Of a stretch of 64,000 nt of DNA, positions 11,801-20,756 are shown piece after piece (position 1 is the stretch's first letter; each line of letters starts with the position of its first letter). Below the pieces are notes generated by a model, which worked only from the letters and a program-made list of their open reading frames with translations, made no database searches and had not been told where the DNA came from. The translations under genes were made by a program, and so were the position numbers. This stretch comes from Symbiodinium natans (Eukaryota; Sar; Dinophyceae; Suessiales; Symbiodiniaceae). The stretch is from NCBI GenBank assembly GCA_905221605.1, contig CAJNDS010002087.1:603501-667500 (forward strand), given 5' to 3'.

Positions 11801-14800
11801 GGGCATGTACTCTAGATGGGCTTGGTTGTGGTCCAGAGTGTCAGGGTGCCAGTATATCCCTTTACTAACCCTGAAGCCCGCAAGCAACCGTCGACCCCAA
11901 ACCCTAAAAGCCCACCCTCAACCCTGGTTTGCTTGGGTGGCAACAAAACCGTCCTAAATCCGAAACCCCAAACTTCAAACCCTGAAACGGCTCTTGGGAT
12001 GAGGGCCTTTGAGAGGCCAACATGTGTTCGGGGTCCGATGCAGAAGTCGGGCTCCATAACTATAGTGAGCTCCTGTTCCCCCTCTATGTTTGAAGGATTG
12101 GGATTCCTAAAGTTCTGAACCTCCCCATAAAGGCAAAAAGAAGGGGTGTTAGGGTTTGGGCTTTAGGGTTTGGGGCGTGCTTTCACAGTCCAGCCTGAGT
12201 TCAACAAGGGTTTAGGGTTTAGGGTTAGGGGTTTAGGGTTTAGGAATTTCGCCCGAATTTTCGCTGTCCTGAAGGTCCTTCTGCGGGATGCCAGTTCGGG
12301 CCATGTCATGAGGCGGCCACTGCACTCAAGGGCTTGAGGGTTTAAGGTTTAGGGCTTGAGGGTCTATTTTAGAGTTTAGGGTTCAGGGTTTAGGGTGTGG
12401 GGTTTAGGGCTTTAAGTCAGGGCGAATGCGGCTGTTTGGGGCCGCAGGCTGCTGCATAGCATCATGCCATTTCAGGACAGTCATCACAAAAAATCTACCG
12501 AGGAGGCTTCCGCGAGCTTGAGGGAAGAATTTGGGCTTTGGAGGGTTCCTGTGGTTTAAAAGGTGTGGGGGGGGGGGGTTAGCCCGAAGATCACCCTATC
12601 GTTCCCCATCCCCCGGCCTCAGGCGACTCTGTGATGGGCTGTGGCAGCCTGAGATGCCGATGCACAAAGCACAACGGACACCAATCAAGTCCACGACTCA
12701 AGGATCTTCAGCTGTCGACCCTGCTTCACCCGTGAAATGTGCGTGAAATCTCTACACAACAACAGTCAGAATTTGGCCCCCCCCTGAACAACTTAAACCC
12801 TGAACCCAACACCTAGATGTGCTAGCCGCAGGCTTGTGCACACAGCTGCAAGGGGCCAAGAGTTGCTTTTGTCGTTTTTAATGGTCTTACGGGTCTTAGG
12901 CTTGCGGGGCTCAGGTTAAGGGCTCAGGCATGTTCAAGGTTCAGGCCTGACAGGGTGGAAAATGGGGTTTGGGGCCTTTTGGAATGGTGGGGGCCAGGTC
13001 TTCAGTCATCTTTGTGGTAGGTTTCGATGCTTGAGAGCCCTCAAAAGGCCTTCTCCCCTGACGGCTCCATGATTGTCGCCGCCTGCCGCAGACTCAGGGC
13101 TAAGTTCGCTGTAGGACCCTTCACAGCACACATAGTGCAATCGACCAGTATGTCTTTGCATTGGCCCTTTCATACTTCCATGGACCAGGGCGGTACGGTG
13201 TAAAGGTCCGCAACTTGTTAGGAATTCCGACCCGGCGCGAGCAAAAAGATAGTTTCGAGCTTCGGGTTTGGAGTTTCGGGTACCATGGTTTGGGGGGGTT
13301 ATGGAGCTTCTGCTGCGCGATTTCAGCGGTTGAACTGCGACAATCTCATCCCTCGTTGATTCCTTCCGCGAAAGTCAACAGAGCTCTAACTTCTCTAACC
13401 CAAAGTGTAATTGTTTCGAGCTTAGGGATTTGGCACCCAACTCCTCGTCTTGCACCCAATGAGTCCAATGAGACCTTGCGCAGCATCAGCAAGGAAGTGC
13501 CTGTTTCATCCGGACCTCTTATCCGTGGTCCGTTCTGTTGTGCACAGCCCGGGACCCTGTCCCCTCAGGATTCCCTTTTTTCACAACCCTAACCCTACCG
13601 CACGCGGTTTTGCAATAATGCGCCATCTCTTTTCTTCTCTACCTCATCCTCTGCCTCTACCTCATCCTCTTCCTCTCACACAGACTTTGTGCTGACGATG
13701 TCCACACCCCTGCTAGCTTGGCCACCCAAGTGCCGAGACACTGCTGAGCTGCTCACTGCACAACGAACTGTGAGCACGGTCTCTAGTGGCCCCCACTTCT
13801 CGAAGGCTGCGACTGGGCAGCGCGTCTCTGGAGCTGCGATGATGGCCATTGCCTGCAGGACCGAGATCCCCTGTGCCTGTCGAGCCAAAGTACTAAGTTC
13901 ACACATTGCTCTTGCCGGAAGCTGCCCTGAACAACTGGAAGTATGAACCCCGCGACAGGTTCCAGCATGAACAACACAACTATCTTGACTTCAGGTGCCC
14001 ATCAGCAGGATCTATTTGACCCAAAGCCCTGCACTCGAACGTAGGCCGGCCAAAGAGCAAAAGCTGACCAGGAACTCCGCCACGAAGCACAGCTTCGACG
14101 TGCGGACTTCTGCGCTGACGGATCGCTGGTGCGCCCCCGAGACCCTGCAATCTTCCAGGCATAACTTAGGGATATGGGTACTTCAATTCCTAAGAAACAG
14201 CTAGCATTATAATTTTTGCTAGGGTTCCAAGTTCAGTATATACAAGCTTTATTTGAAGATCTTTGGGCCGCATGCTTCCATGCCTCGAGCAAGCAGACAT
14301 GTGCAACTTAGACAGTTGACACTTTTGGATATCTCTTGGCCATGCAGAAGTTGTTACGAAAAGACAGCTGGTGTTGCAATAGGCCCCCATAATGCCGAAG
14401 AATTCTGTCATCCGCATGGCATTCCCCTTTAATGGTACCAACCCCCCCCCCCCCCCCCCAAACCCTACCCGCAGCCTCGCCCGCTTTGTGCTTGTGTGAG
14501 AGTCGAAACCCTGACCCTCAACCCACCTCTTAATCTCTGCTACCATCCGTTGGCCCCCTTCGGGTTGCAATCTGTTTTCTGCTCGCACATCAACAATGCA
14601 AGCGCCCGAACCTTATTTCAAAAGTTTGCTTGCGCACCGGCACTTAGAGAAGATGTTGAACTGAAGACGTCGACTTTCAATTTACACGAATTGCAGATTT
14701 TTGAGGCAAGACGAACTCGGTCCGTTGACGGCAAACAGTGCATAAGTTCCAAAGTAAAGAGTGCAGATGCTGCGTTCTTCTGAGCTACTGCGTACTAGCA

Positions 14801-17562
14801 TTTGTGTGTTCAGTCTTATACCATAGTACCTTAGCAGCAGTGTGCATAGATGTGCATACCGACGACCAGTGACTTGCTCCAGCAATAACCTCCCGAAGAA
14901 TGGCTGCAAAAACCCCAAGCGGTTGCTCCAGCAATGAACCATGGGGGGTAGAGGGAAAACCCTAAAGCCAACCCTAATTCTGAATCCTAAACCCACAGTT
15001 CACCACAGACCGCGGGGTTGGTGTGCATGGATATATCAGAAGTGCGTTTGAGTTGTGTGCCTACTGCTTGTCGAAGCCTTGATTGTTCAGGGGGGTCATG
15101 GGGACTACGACATGAAGCGTTCTTACGTGTGACTCATATCCACGAATTTTCGAACCCCAACAGAGCACGAACAGCGTGATGCAGCGCAGTCTTCTCGGAG
15201 ACCCGAGATTGACCTGCCGCCCAAAGACTTGTCTCATGACAGGTTGTAACGATCTCTGCGAACCACGCGGCCTTCGTTTGGCAGGTGCGCCTCAGTATCT
15301 GCACTGATGCGGAGATGAGTGCCCAAGCGCAAGTACAGTACCACAGACTGCCAGAGACCTTAGATAATGGGCATACTCAGGACCCTTGTTATGCGGGGGT
15401 TGCCCTAAAGGGAGGGAAGTATGGGCTTGGGAGCGGGCATTTTGATCAACTTTCCCTTTGTGGAAGTATTGGTATCTCTACACCCAGCCTTTTGGGTAGT
15501 GGTATGAGGCTTTGGACTTTTGTGTCCTGGGCGCTATAGGGTTTTGGCTATTGGTGAGCCCTGGTGGCTGATTCCACATTGGGGGAGGGGATGGGGACAT
15601 ACGGGGACTCAGGGGAGCTCCCAGCAGGCGACAGCCAAGGAAAGAGCGTTCCATGTGACAGGCGCTTGAAACCTTAGCTTCCCATGCGTTTGCTTTCAGC
15701 CTAGATCACTTGAGACCTTCAGTGCTTGACTGGCGCATCCGAGCACGTGGGAAGGACATGGAAACCCTTGCCGTCGCAAAAGATGTTGGCGTCCATGGTT
15801 GTTGCGCGTCCACGCCCAGCCGTCTCCTTCCCCCCCCCTCCGCCTCCACCCAAAAATCAGCTGAACTACCCCCTTCCGAGAGCCGCGAGATGCTGCGAGC
15901 ATCACCCCGGATAGACGTTGCTTCGGATGAAGGGCAACCTTTCATGAAGCCCCTGGTTCTTCGGAACGTACTCAGCAGGAAGTCAGACAAAGCGTGGTGC
16001 AGATGAACCCCAGCAAATAGCAGCGACAAGCACAAGAATTCACCGCCATCGCCAATGTTAAGCTCTCTCTCCTTTGACCGCTGCTGCAGCTGAGAGGAAC
16101 CACAGATAGCTGGGCTGCTGTACAGTTGTGCCAGGGTTTGAGGAAGGCACCCCAGCCCATGCTTTCAGGTGGCGACTGGGAAGCTGGCCGCCCACCCAGC
16201 CCTTGCGTGCAATGATGCCATGCCGACATGATCAGTTCTCTAAACGCTCCCTGATGGGGAGGTCCCCCGCCCCCCCCCCCTCCCCACCAAACACAAAACA
16301 AGATACCATAGGTGCCCCTTGGCGCCTGCAAAGTTCAAGGTAGCACCTACAAGAGCCCCTCAGCCCCAAGATCTGCGTCACCACCCCCCGCGCCCAGGCG
16401 CAGGGCGTAGGGCAAATCCAGGGTTCAAGCTGTGATGCGGAGGTGCAAACGATCTCCCAGGCTGGTCGAGTTGGGACCCCAGTTGAAAGGACTCTGAACA
16501 GAGGAGTTCAACTTTCTGTGCTCGGAGATGCAAGGAGGCACGGACATTGGAAATCCTAAACCGCATGGCCCCCCAAATCTATCCCAAATCTTCAGTGCAG
16601 CACCCTCCACTACCCCTCCTCGCCAAGAAGCTGAATTGGAAAAGATTTTTCGGGGGAGAGAAAAGAATCAGCGACATGCTGCCAGACTGATCTTCAGACT
16701 CCCCCGGTCTCTGTCCGGCGCATTCTGCCACAGAAGCCATGACTCGAAAGTGGGATTGCCATTTGTTTTTTGTCACGTGGTAGAATTGTCATGTCATTCT
16801 TTTTACTTTGGCCTGCCGACCAAAGCCCAAAGCTACCCTAAGACTCGAGATCCTAAAACCTGAAACCCCAAGGCCAAAGCTCTGAATATCCCGGGCCCCC
16901 CAGCCCATGGGCGCTTCATGGTACCTGGACACGGTTTGCAATCATGGATCAGAAGCATAGGAGCAAAGCTTCGTTAACCATTCTTATGTTAACCATCTTC
17001 ATTTTCTGTTTTCTTTCTCCGCGTCACTGAGGTGGTTTGTGCTGCCTTCAGCCCTGACAGCGTTAAGCTTGTCACTGGCGGGGAGGACGGGCTGGGACAA
17101 CTCATGCTTGCAGTCTCATGTTAAGGGTTAGCCATAAACCCTATAGACCCTGCACCCTGAGTTTAATGCACATAAGCTGTACTGCTATGATGCTATGATC
17201 AGAGCAGGCTCCTGCGATCATCACACGTGCAAAGTGTATCGAACCATTGCGCTGTTTTCAGAATGGCCAGGATGCCGTGGCCCGCGTGTGGGATGCTGTC
17301 ACCTCAGCTAAGTGGTATTGAAAGTTGAGAAACCTTGCACCATGTCCTCGCATCAAGGTCGCAAGCGGAAACTGCAAAGTCGTGCTTGCTGGACACGAGG
17401 CCACAACTCCCAGCTTGCAATGTTGACCCTAAACCCTAAACTCTAAACCCTAAACCCTAAACCACTTTGCTGCTTGAGGTGGTCTAAAAGCCCCATTGAA
17501 CCCCAAGTCCTCAGCGTCTCGCCTTGCTTGAGGTCAAGATCGAAAGCGCCGCATTTTCACCT
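8760..17562 (+). CDS. WD40-repeat (beta-propeller) protein gene, about 16 short exons
   Basis: Sixteen small exons (8760-17399), plus a possible one at 17533, join in phase to give seven consecutive WD40 blades and the start of an eighth. Each shows the expected LxGH ... FSPDG ... ASxDxTARVW order. WD40 propellers are protein-interaction scaffolds; the client here is unknown. Introns start GT (6), GC (6) or GA (3), all end AG, and all 15 downstream exons start with G. Thirteen introns are phase 0 and two phase 1. They cut each blade at similar places, mostly just before the DG/VT strand and before V-W. Two residues are odd: blade 4 has Arg where Trp is usual, and blade 6 lacks the Asp. The N-terminal part and the C-terminus are not resolved. 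If real, the frame stops at 17563 in the last candidate exon. Confidence 0.8.
9052..9123 (+). CDS. WD40 gene exon B (blade 1 end, blade 2 start)
   Basis: Reads DGTARIWSVETGSCSAELTG then HTAE. It completes TASL|DGTARIW in phase 0 and opens the next blade with TGH. Donor GTGCGC at 9124. Confidence 0.85.
9570..9605 (+). CDS. WD40 gene exon C (blade 2 core)
   Basis: Twelve codons, VFTATFAPSGGQ, fitting directly after HTAE in phase 0. Bounded by AAG|G and a GC donor at 9606. A 36-nt exon like this is missed by simple open-frame searches. Confidence 0.75.
9979..10011 (+). CDS. WD40 gene micro-exon (blade 2, D-box)
   Basis: Eleven codons, VLTASQDHTAR, the conserved ASxDxTAR element. Acceptor ACAG|G and GC donor at 10012. 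It joins GGQ upstream and VWS downstream in phase 0. Confidence 0.75.
10126..10224 (+). CDS. WD40 gene exon D (blade 2 end, blade 3 start)
   Basis: Reads VWSLDGTCTHVLGKHLGAIS then AARFSPDGSRIVT. The acceptor TTCTTCTCAG|G is strong. GT donor at 10225; the following 850-nt intron contains the ACTTAAG heptamer array. Confidence 0.8.
10839..11054 (+). repeat. (ACTTAAG)n heptamer satellite inside a WD40 intron
   Basis: Tandem 7-bp unit ACTTAAG: imperfect copies from about 10839, then roughly 24 perfect units from about 10884 to 11053. The unit contains the palindrome CTTAAG. The array lies in the intron between WD40 exons D and E and ends 20 nt before the acceptor. It has the same period as the telomeric unit but a different sequence. 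Confidence 0.9.
11075..11147 (+). CDS. WD40 gene exon E (blade 3 end, blade 4 start)
   Basis: Reads ASTDCTARVWEPVFGTCLLT then IQGH. It continues SRIVT|ASTDCTARVW perfectly in phase 0. The acceptor CATGAG|G lies just past the heptamer array. GC donor at 11148, phase 1. Confidence 0.82.
11221..11270. repeat. 19-bp inverted repeat in an intron
   Basis: The arms AACAGTCCCTAATAGGGAT (11221-11239) and 11252-11270 are reverse complements at 17 of 19 positions around a 12-nt loop. The left arm recurs at 24919-24937 inside another foldback element. Confidence 0.7.
11387..11454 (+). CDS. WD40 gene exon F (blade 4)
   Basis: Reads (S)GSVSIAAISPDSTMAIASCE then DT. Acceptor ATCAG|G; GT donor at 11455. 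It joins in phase 0 to the VLLRD exon, giving SCEDT|VLLRDASSG. Confidence 0.75.
12150..12415 (+). repeat. cluster of telomere-like TTTAGGG words
   Basis: Patches of TTTAGGG and near variants (12150-12180, 12210-12245, 12335-12410) lie on both sides of WD40 exon G. They sit in introns, so exon and telomere-like DNA are interleaved. Confidence 0.7.
12275..12304 (+). CDS. WD40 gene micro-exon G (blade 4 WD motif)
   Basis: Ten codons, VLLRDASSGH. The WD dipeptide is RD because the codon is CGG instead of TGG, which could be a tolerated change or one transition. Acceptor GAAG|G; GT donor at 12305. Confidence 0.6.
13021..13084 (+). CDS. WD40 gene exon H (blade 5)
   Basis: Reads VSMLESPQKAFSPDGSMIVA then A plus one base. 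The FSPDG turn is clear. Acceptor TTTGTGGTAG|G; GC donor at 13085, phase 1. Confidence 0.7.
13806..13858 (+). CDS. WD40 gene exon I (blade 5 end)
   Basis: With the leftover T from exon H it reads CCDWAARLWSCDDGHCLQ, matching the xDxxARLW motif. GA donor at 13859. Confidence 0.75.
14072..14125 (+). CDS. WD40 gene exon J (blade 6)
   Basis: Reads ELRHEAQLRRADFCADGSL, phase 0. RHE replaces GH, and FCADG is the turn. Acceptor ACCAG|G; GT donor at 14126. Confidence 0.75.
15243..15284 (+). CDS. WD40 gene exon K (blade 6)
   Basis: Fourteen codons, VVTISANHAAFVWQ. It joins GSL|VVTIS in phase 0. The usual Asp of the SxDxxA motif is replaced (SANHAAF). Acceptor ACAG|G; GT donor at 15285. Confidence 0.72.
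16169..16204 (+). CDS. WD40 gene micro-exon L (blade 6/7 linker)
   Basis: Twelve codons, VATGKLAAHPAL, the TGxxL ... H linker between blades. Acceptor GCTTTCAG|G; GC donor at 16205. Both joins are phase 0. Confidence 0.65.
17032..17085 (+). CDS. WD40 gene exon M (blade 7)
   Basis: Reads VVCAAFSPDSVKLVTGGE. A pyrimidine-rich stretch precedes the acceptor at 17031. GA donor at 17086. Confidence 0.82.
17271..17294 (+). CDS. WD40 gene micro-exon N (blade 7 WD motif)
   Basis: Eight codons, DAVARVWD, exactly completing GGE|DAVARVWD. GC donor at 17295 opens a 63-nt intron, very short for this gene. Confidence 0.8.
17358..17399 (+). CDS. WD40 gene exon O (blade 7/8 linker)
   Basis: Reads VASGNCKVVLAGHE, i.e. 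the WDVASG ... LAGH linker opening an eighth blade. GC donor-like GCC at 17400. Confidence 0.75.
17427..17463 (-). repeat. interstitial telomere-like (CCCTAAA)n
   Basis: Five heptamers CCCTAAA with one CTCTAAA variant, in the intron after WD40 exon O. Confidence 0.8.
17533..17562 (+). CDS. possible WD40 exon (start of blade 8)
   Basis: After AG|G the frame reads VKIESAAFSP, the expected V ... AAFSP of a blade following LAGHE. A TGA follows at once, where DG is expected, so this is either a further donor or a truncated end of the gene. Confidence 0.4.
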
Positions 17563-17798
17563 TGAGGACTCGAGCCCCAGCGAAAGCAAAGCGACTGCGG
17601 GGAAGGATCATGAGGGTTTCCATTTCCAGTCCTTTGACTCTTTCGACTTTTGGAATCTCGAATGGGAGCAGAAATCTGCAGCCCGAAGGCCCTGTAAGAA
17701 CGACAGCTCAGAGTCAGAACGAGTCTCCGCAAAGCTTGCATGCTTTCTTCGGAACCGGTCTCAACATGTAAGAGGATAGGCAACTCCGGACACTTGCA

Positions 17799-19079
17799 AT
17801 GTTCTCGAACCTTGAAAAAGGAGCAGAGCACATATCTGCCCTGACCCTCCTGATTATCGGACTCGCCGCTCAACGGCTTCATGTGGTAAATGATCTTGCA
17901 GCGTTTGCTAAGCAGCACCAGATCGAAGATGTAGGCATGGCCAAAGTTGTTCGATCGACCCCCTTTCTGCGCAGCTGCACCTGGAGAGTGACTGTAGCTG
18001 CTGCTTTGGCAGCTGCCTTAACCTCTTCTCCGCTGCCCATCGCGAGAGCCTTTTTGGGCATCTTTGGAGGTGGGAAATCAGAGGAACGGATACCACCAGC
18101 GCAGGTGGTGGGCACAGCTTTGCGTTCTTCAGAAGGTCCGAACAAAAGGAGCACAGCTTGGGAGGTTCTGGATACAACCAGGTTGCCAAAGCAGACGGCC
18201 TTGGTCACTGGGGCCAACTCAGGCATTGGCTATTATACTGCTTTGGCCCTTGCATATGGCGGGGCACATGTTCTTCTGGCTTGCCGTGACTCCAGCCGCG
18301 GCAAAGCAGCGAAAAAGAGCATGGAGGAAGCAATTCGAGCAGCTGGTGCTTCGGCCAGCATAGAAGTGGTGGAGCTTGACCTCGCTTCGTTGAGCTCCAT
18401 CCGCTCGTTCACTCAGAGCTTCCTGCGAGAAGGTCGACCATTGCATCTGCTCTGTCTGAACGCAGGCATCATGGCCATCCCAGAATTCACAACATCTAAA
18501 GACGGGTTCGAGATGCAGTTTGCAACGAACCACCTGGGCCATTTTGCGCTAACAAGAGCTCTTATGAATAAGCTTGCGGAGTCTGCTCCCGGAAGAGTGG
18601 TGACGCTGGCCTCTGAAGCTCACAGAAACCCCAACGAAGCCTACGATGTTGATGACTGGCCCCCTGGTGCTGGTAGATATGGAGACTGGCGCGCCTATCA
18701 GCAGTCCAAGCTTGCGAACATCCTCTTTGCTCGTGAGCTCTCCAAACGTCTGGCTCGCATTCCAGGAGGCGCTCGTGTGAGCTCCAATGCTGTGCATCCA
18801 GGTGTTATCTCGACTCCCCTTGGCAGACAGCAAATGCTGAAAGGAAGCGTGTTACTTGGGGTCCTACAGGACCGCACTGAGGTTCAAGGGGCTGCCACAA
18901 GTGTCTACTGTCTGACCGCTCCGCAGATTGAAGGCATCACAGGTGAATACTTCCGGGATTGTGCTGCAACAAAGCCCTCCAAATTTGCCACTGATAGCGA
19001 AGCTGCATGCAGACTCTGGGAACTGTCAGAGGAGCTGCTGAGCAAGTCGGGATTTCTGGCTGAAGATGCTGGCAAGTAG
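17799..19079 (+). CDS. short-chain dehydrogenase/reductase, RDH/WWOX-like, organelle-targeted leader
   Basis: An uninterrupted 426-codon frame. SDRs use NAD(P)(H) in a Rossmann fold to oxidise alcohols or reduce ketones. The cofactor motif TGANSGIG is at residues 137-144 and NAG at 221-223. N244 of NHLGHF, S272 of TLASEAH and Y300-x3-K304 (AYQQSK) make up the complete catalytic tetrad; HPG is at 333-335. The sequence style is that of retinol-dehydrogenase/WWOX/protochlorophyllide-reductase relatives, so the substrate is open. A second Met (residue 47, position 17937) is followed by a hydrophobic Ala-rich run (66-82) and ARAFLGIF, resembling a bipartite plastid presequence. I therefore consider 17937 a serious alternative start. 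Unlike the WD40 gene upstream it has no introns, which would fit retroposition. No spliced-leader relict is seen upstream. Confidence 0.9.
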   Translation: MFSNLEKGAEHISALTLLIIGLAAQRLHVVNDLAAFAKQHQIEDVGMAKVVRSTPFLRSCTWRVTVAAALAAALTSSPLPIARAFLGIFGGGKSEERIPPAQVVGTALRSSEGPNKRSTAWEVLDTTRLPKQTALVTGANSGIGYYTALALAYGGAHVLLACRDSSRGKAAKKSMEEAIRAAGASASIEVVELDLASLSSIRSFTQSFLREGRPLHLLCLNAGIMAIPEFTTSKDGFEMQFATNHLGHFALTRALMNKLAESAPGRVVTLASEAHRNPNEAYDVDDWPPGAGRYGDWRAYQQSKLANILFARELSKRLARIPGGARVSSNAVHPGVISTPLGRQQMLKGSVLLGVLQDRTEVQGAATSVYCLTAPQIEGITGEYFRDCAATKPSKFATDSEAACRLWELSEELLSKSGFLAEDAGK

Positions 19080-19628
19080 CAGTGAGGATGTATGGCCGTG
19101 CCTGGAGAGCCAATTTGCTTTGGAAAAGCTGTCCGCGATGGAGTTGCTGCACGATAGTGAAGCTATCACGTCCGCACGCTGCTGGCGAAGACACCAAACA
19201 GCTGAACACATGTCTTTCGAAGTTCAGCACAACTGGTGTTTAGTTGTTCACATGCCCGTGGCTGTATCCGGGACGGCTTACCCTCCCATCTCACTGCATG
19301 ATGCATTTTTTGGGGCCGGTGCCAATGTTTGCATCGTGTCTCACCTCGTGTGGTTACAGCATCTGCAGGAGCATTTAGCTCAAAGGGCGGGGGCCGGGTA
19401 GCTTGTGGTTTAGATGGCTACAGTGACAGCACTGCAGCTTCGCAAGCGCTTGTTTTTTGCCGATCTCGAGGGCATGGGTTTCTCAGTTTGAACTGAGCGT
19501 CGGAATGAGTAGACTGAGCAAGAAGCCTCACCGGGCCTAACCAAAGTTAGCAGGAGAAGCTAGGAGTTTCATATCCCAGGGCACAAGGCACCCGCGTTCA
19601 CTGGTTTTTCCACGATTGCTGCCTAGCC
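19080..19628. other. intergenic spacer
   Basis: No supportable gene between the dehydrogenase stop and the next same-strand start. It would hold the trans-splice acceptor and poly(A) site of neighbouring + strand units. No TTTAGGG run is seen. Confidence 0.5.
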
Positions 19629-20756
19629 ATGCTGCGCGTTCTGTTCGGCCTTGCAGTTGCTCACACCGCCTGTTGGGGCGTTGGGCATGATGTGACCGAT
19701 ATGAGCTGCAACTTGCAAAAACGGCGGCCGGATGCAGATCTGCACCTCGAGCTGGAGCTCAGAAAGCCTGCGCTTGAGCTTGCAGATTTTGCTATGCCTG
19801 CCGCGTCCACGGAGTCTGCCAGGCCTGCTTTACTTGCAGAGGGTCCAAGCAGTCCCTGGTTGATGCCGGGCGTACACTTCCAGCAGTGCTCCCGCCCGAA
19901 GGCCAAGCGGCCCACGCGGTCGTTGCTGCAAACCCGTGGTCAAAGCACGGAAGAGCCTTTGCCAAACCGGGTCATCTGCCCGCCAGGCCAGATGGCCATT
20001 GGCAACTTTGTTGGCGATGCCTACCAGGCCTACCACTTCACCTGTTGTGATGCCGGCCAGCAGTGTGGAGGCTGCCGCAAAGTTGTCAATGGCACTTGCC
20101 AGGAGTGTGCTGCTGGCTACATACACCAACAGATTCCGATCTTGAACATCACCAAGTGCTTCATGTGCGATGATGTCCCTGGCTGGCAGGACGCCAACGG
20201 CCTAAGTTGCCGGGACTACGAAACCAAGGGTTATTGCCCTGGCTATGTGAAGAGCGGCCACGATGAGCCCTTTCATGGCGTCCGGCCAAGCGAGGCATGC
20301 TGCGCTTGCGGTGGAGGCGACGTGCTGGCGACCCCCACTGTCATGAGGTTTGGCTACATGGCAGTGGCTTCTGGGGATACCATCGATGAGTTCCCAGAGC
20401 CCCAGGCCTTGGGGACGGAAGTCAGCAGTTGCAACCTTGCCCAGTGGGGTCTGAATCTCACCGGCTCTGGGAGGATTCAGGGCATTGTAACATCACTTAG
20501 CCAGAACAGGACCAGCATCAAATGCTCCCTCGTGCTCATGCAAGATCCTATGCGCGGTATCTCCACCACGGCTGACCTGGATGTTTCAGTGGGCACGTTC
20601 TCATACGGAGAGCAGGTCTTGGTCTTCAAGTACTGGGGTTTGGAGTCGGAGCCGTCCTCCAAGGCTTTCCACGTCCACCAGCAAACACTTCCGCAGGGCC
20701 ACTCTTTGGAGAATTTCCAGTTGAACTGCAACTGCCCGTGCCTAGGCAAATCTTAG
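19629..20756 (+). CDS. secreted Cys-rich protein, unknown function
   Basis: A 375-codon frame starting with a short signal-peptide-like segment (MLRVLFGLAVAHTACW). Residues 117-228 are Cys-rich: ICPPGQMA ... YHFTCC, then C180-x13-C194-x8-C203-x20-CCxCGGG (224-230). A W-x-D-x-x-G-x-x-C ... ACCxCGGG arrangement of this kind recurs in protist extracellular proteins. The NGT, NIT, NLT and NRT sequons also fit secretion. Residues 238-350 look like a beta-rich domain. The frame ends CNCPCLGKS; a GT at 20738 could be a donor, so this may be the first exon of a longer gene rather than a whole gene. No enzymatic motif is seen. It is related in pattern to the exon at 52432. Confidence 0.75.
   Translation: MLRVLFGLAVAHTACWGVGHDVTDMSCNLQKRRPDADLHLELELRKPALELADFAMPAASTESARPALLAEGPSSPWLMPGVHFQQCSRPKAKRPTRSLLQTRGQSTEEPLPNRVICPPGQMAIGNFVGDAYQAYHFTCCDAGQQCGGCRKVVNGTCQECAAGYIHQQIPILNITKCFMCDDVPGWQDANGLSCRDYETKGYCPGYVKSGHDEPFHGVRPSEACCACGGGDVLATPTVMRFGYMAVASGDTIDEFPEPQALGTEVSSCNLAQWGLNLTGSGRIQGIVTSLSQNRTSIKCSLVLMQDPMRGISTTADLDVSVGTFSYGEQVLVFKYWGLESEPSSKAFHVHQQTLPQGHSLENFQLNCNCPCLGKS

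Noticed and set aside
17700-19640. Relict dinoflagellate spliced-leader sequence upstream of the intronless genes
   Set aside because: I looked for CCATTTTGGCTCAAG-like sequence before 17799 and 19629 and found none. Absence does not exclude retroposition.
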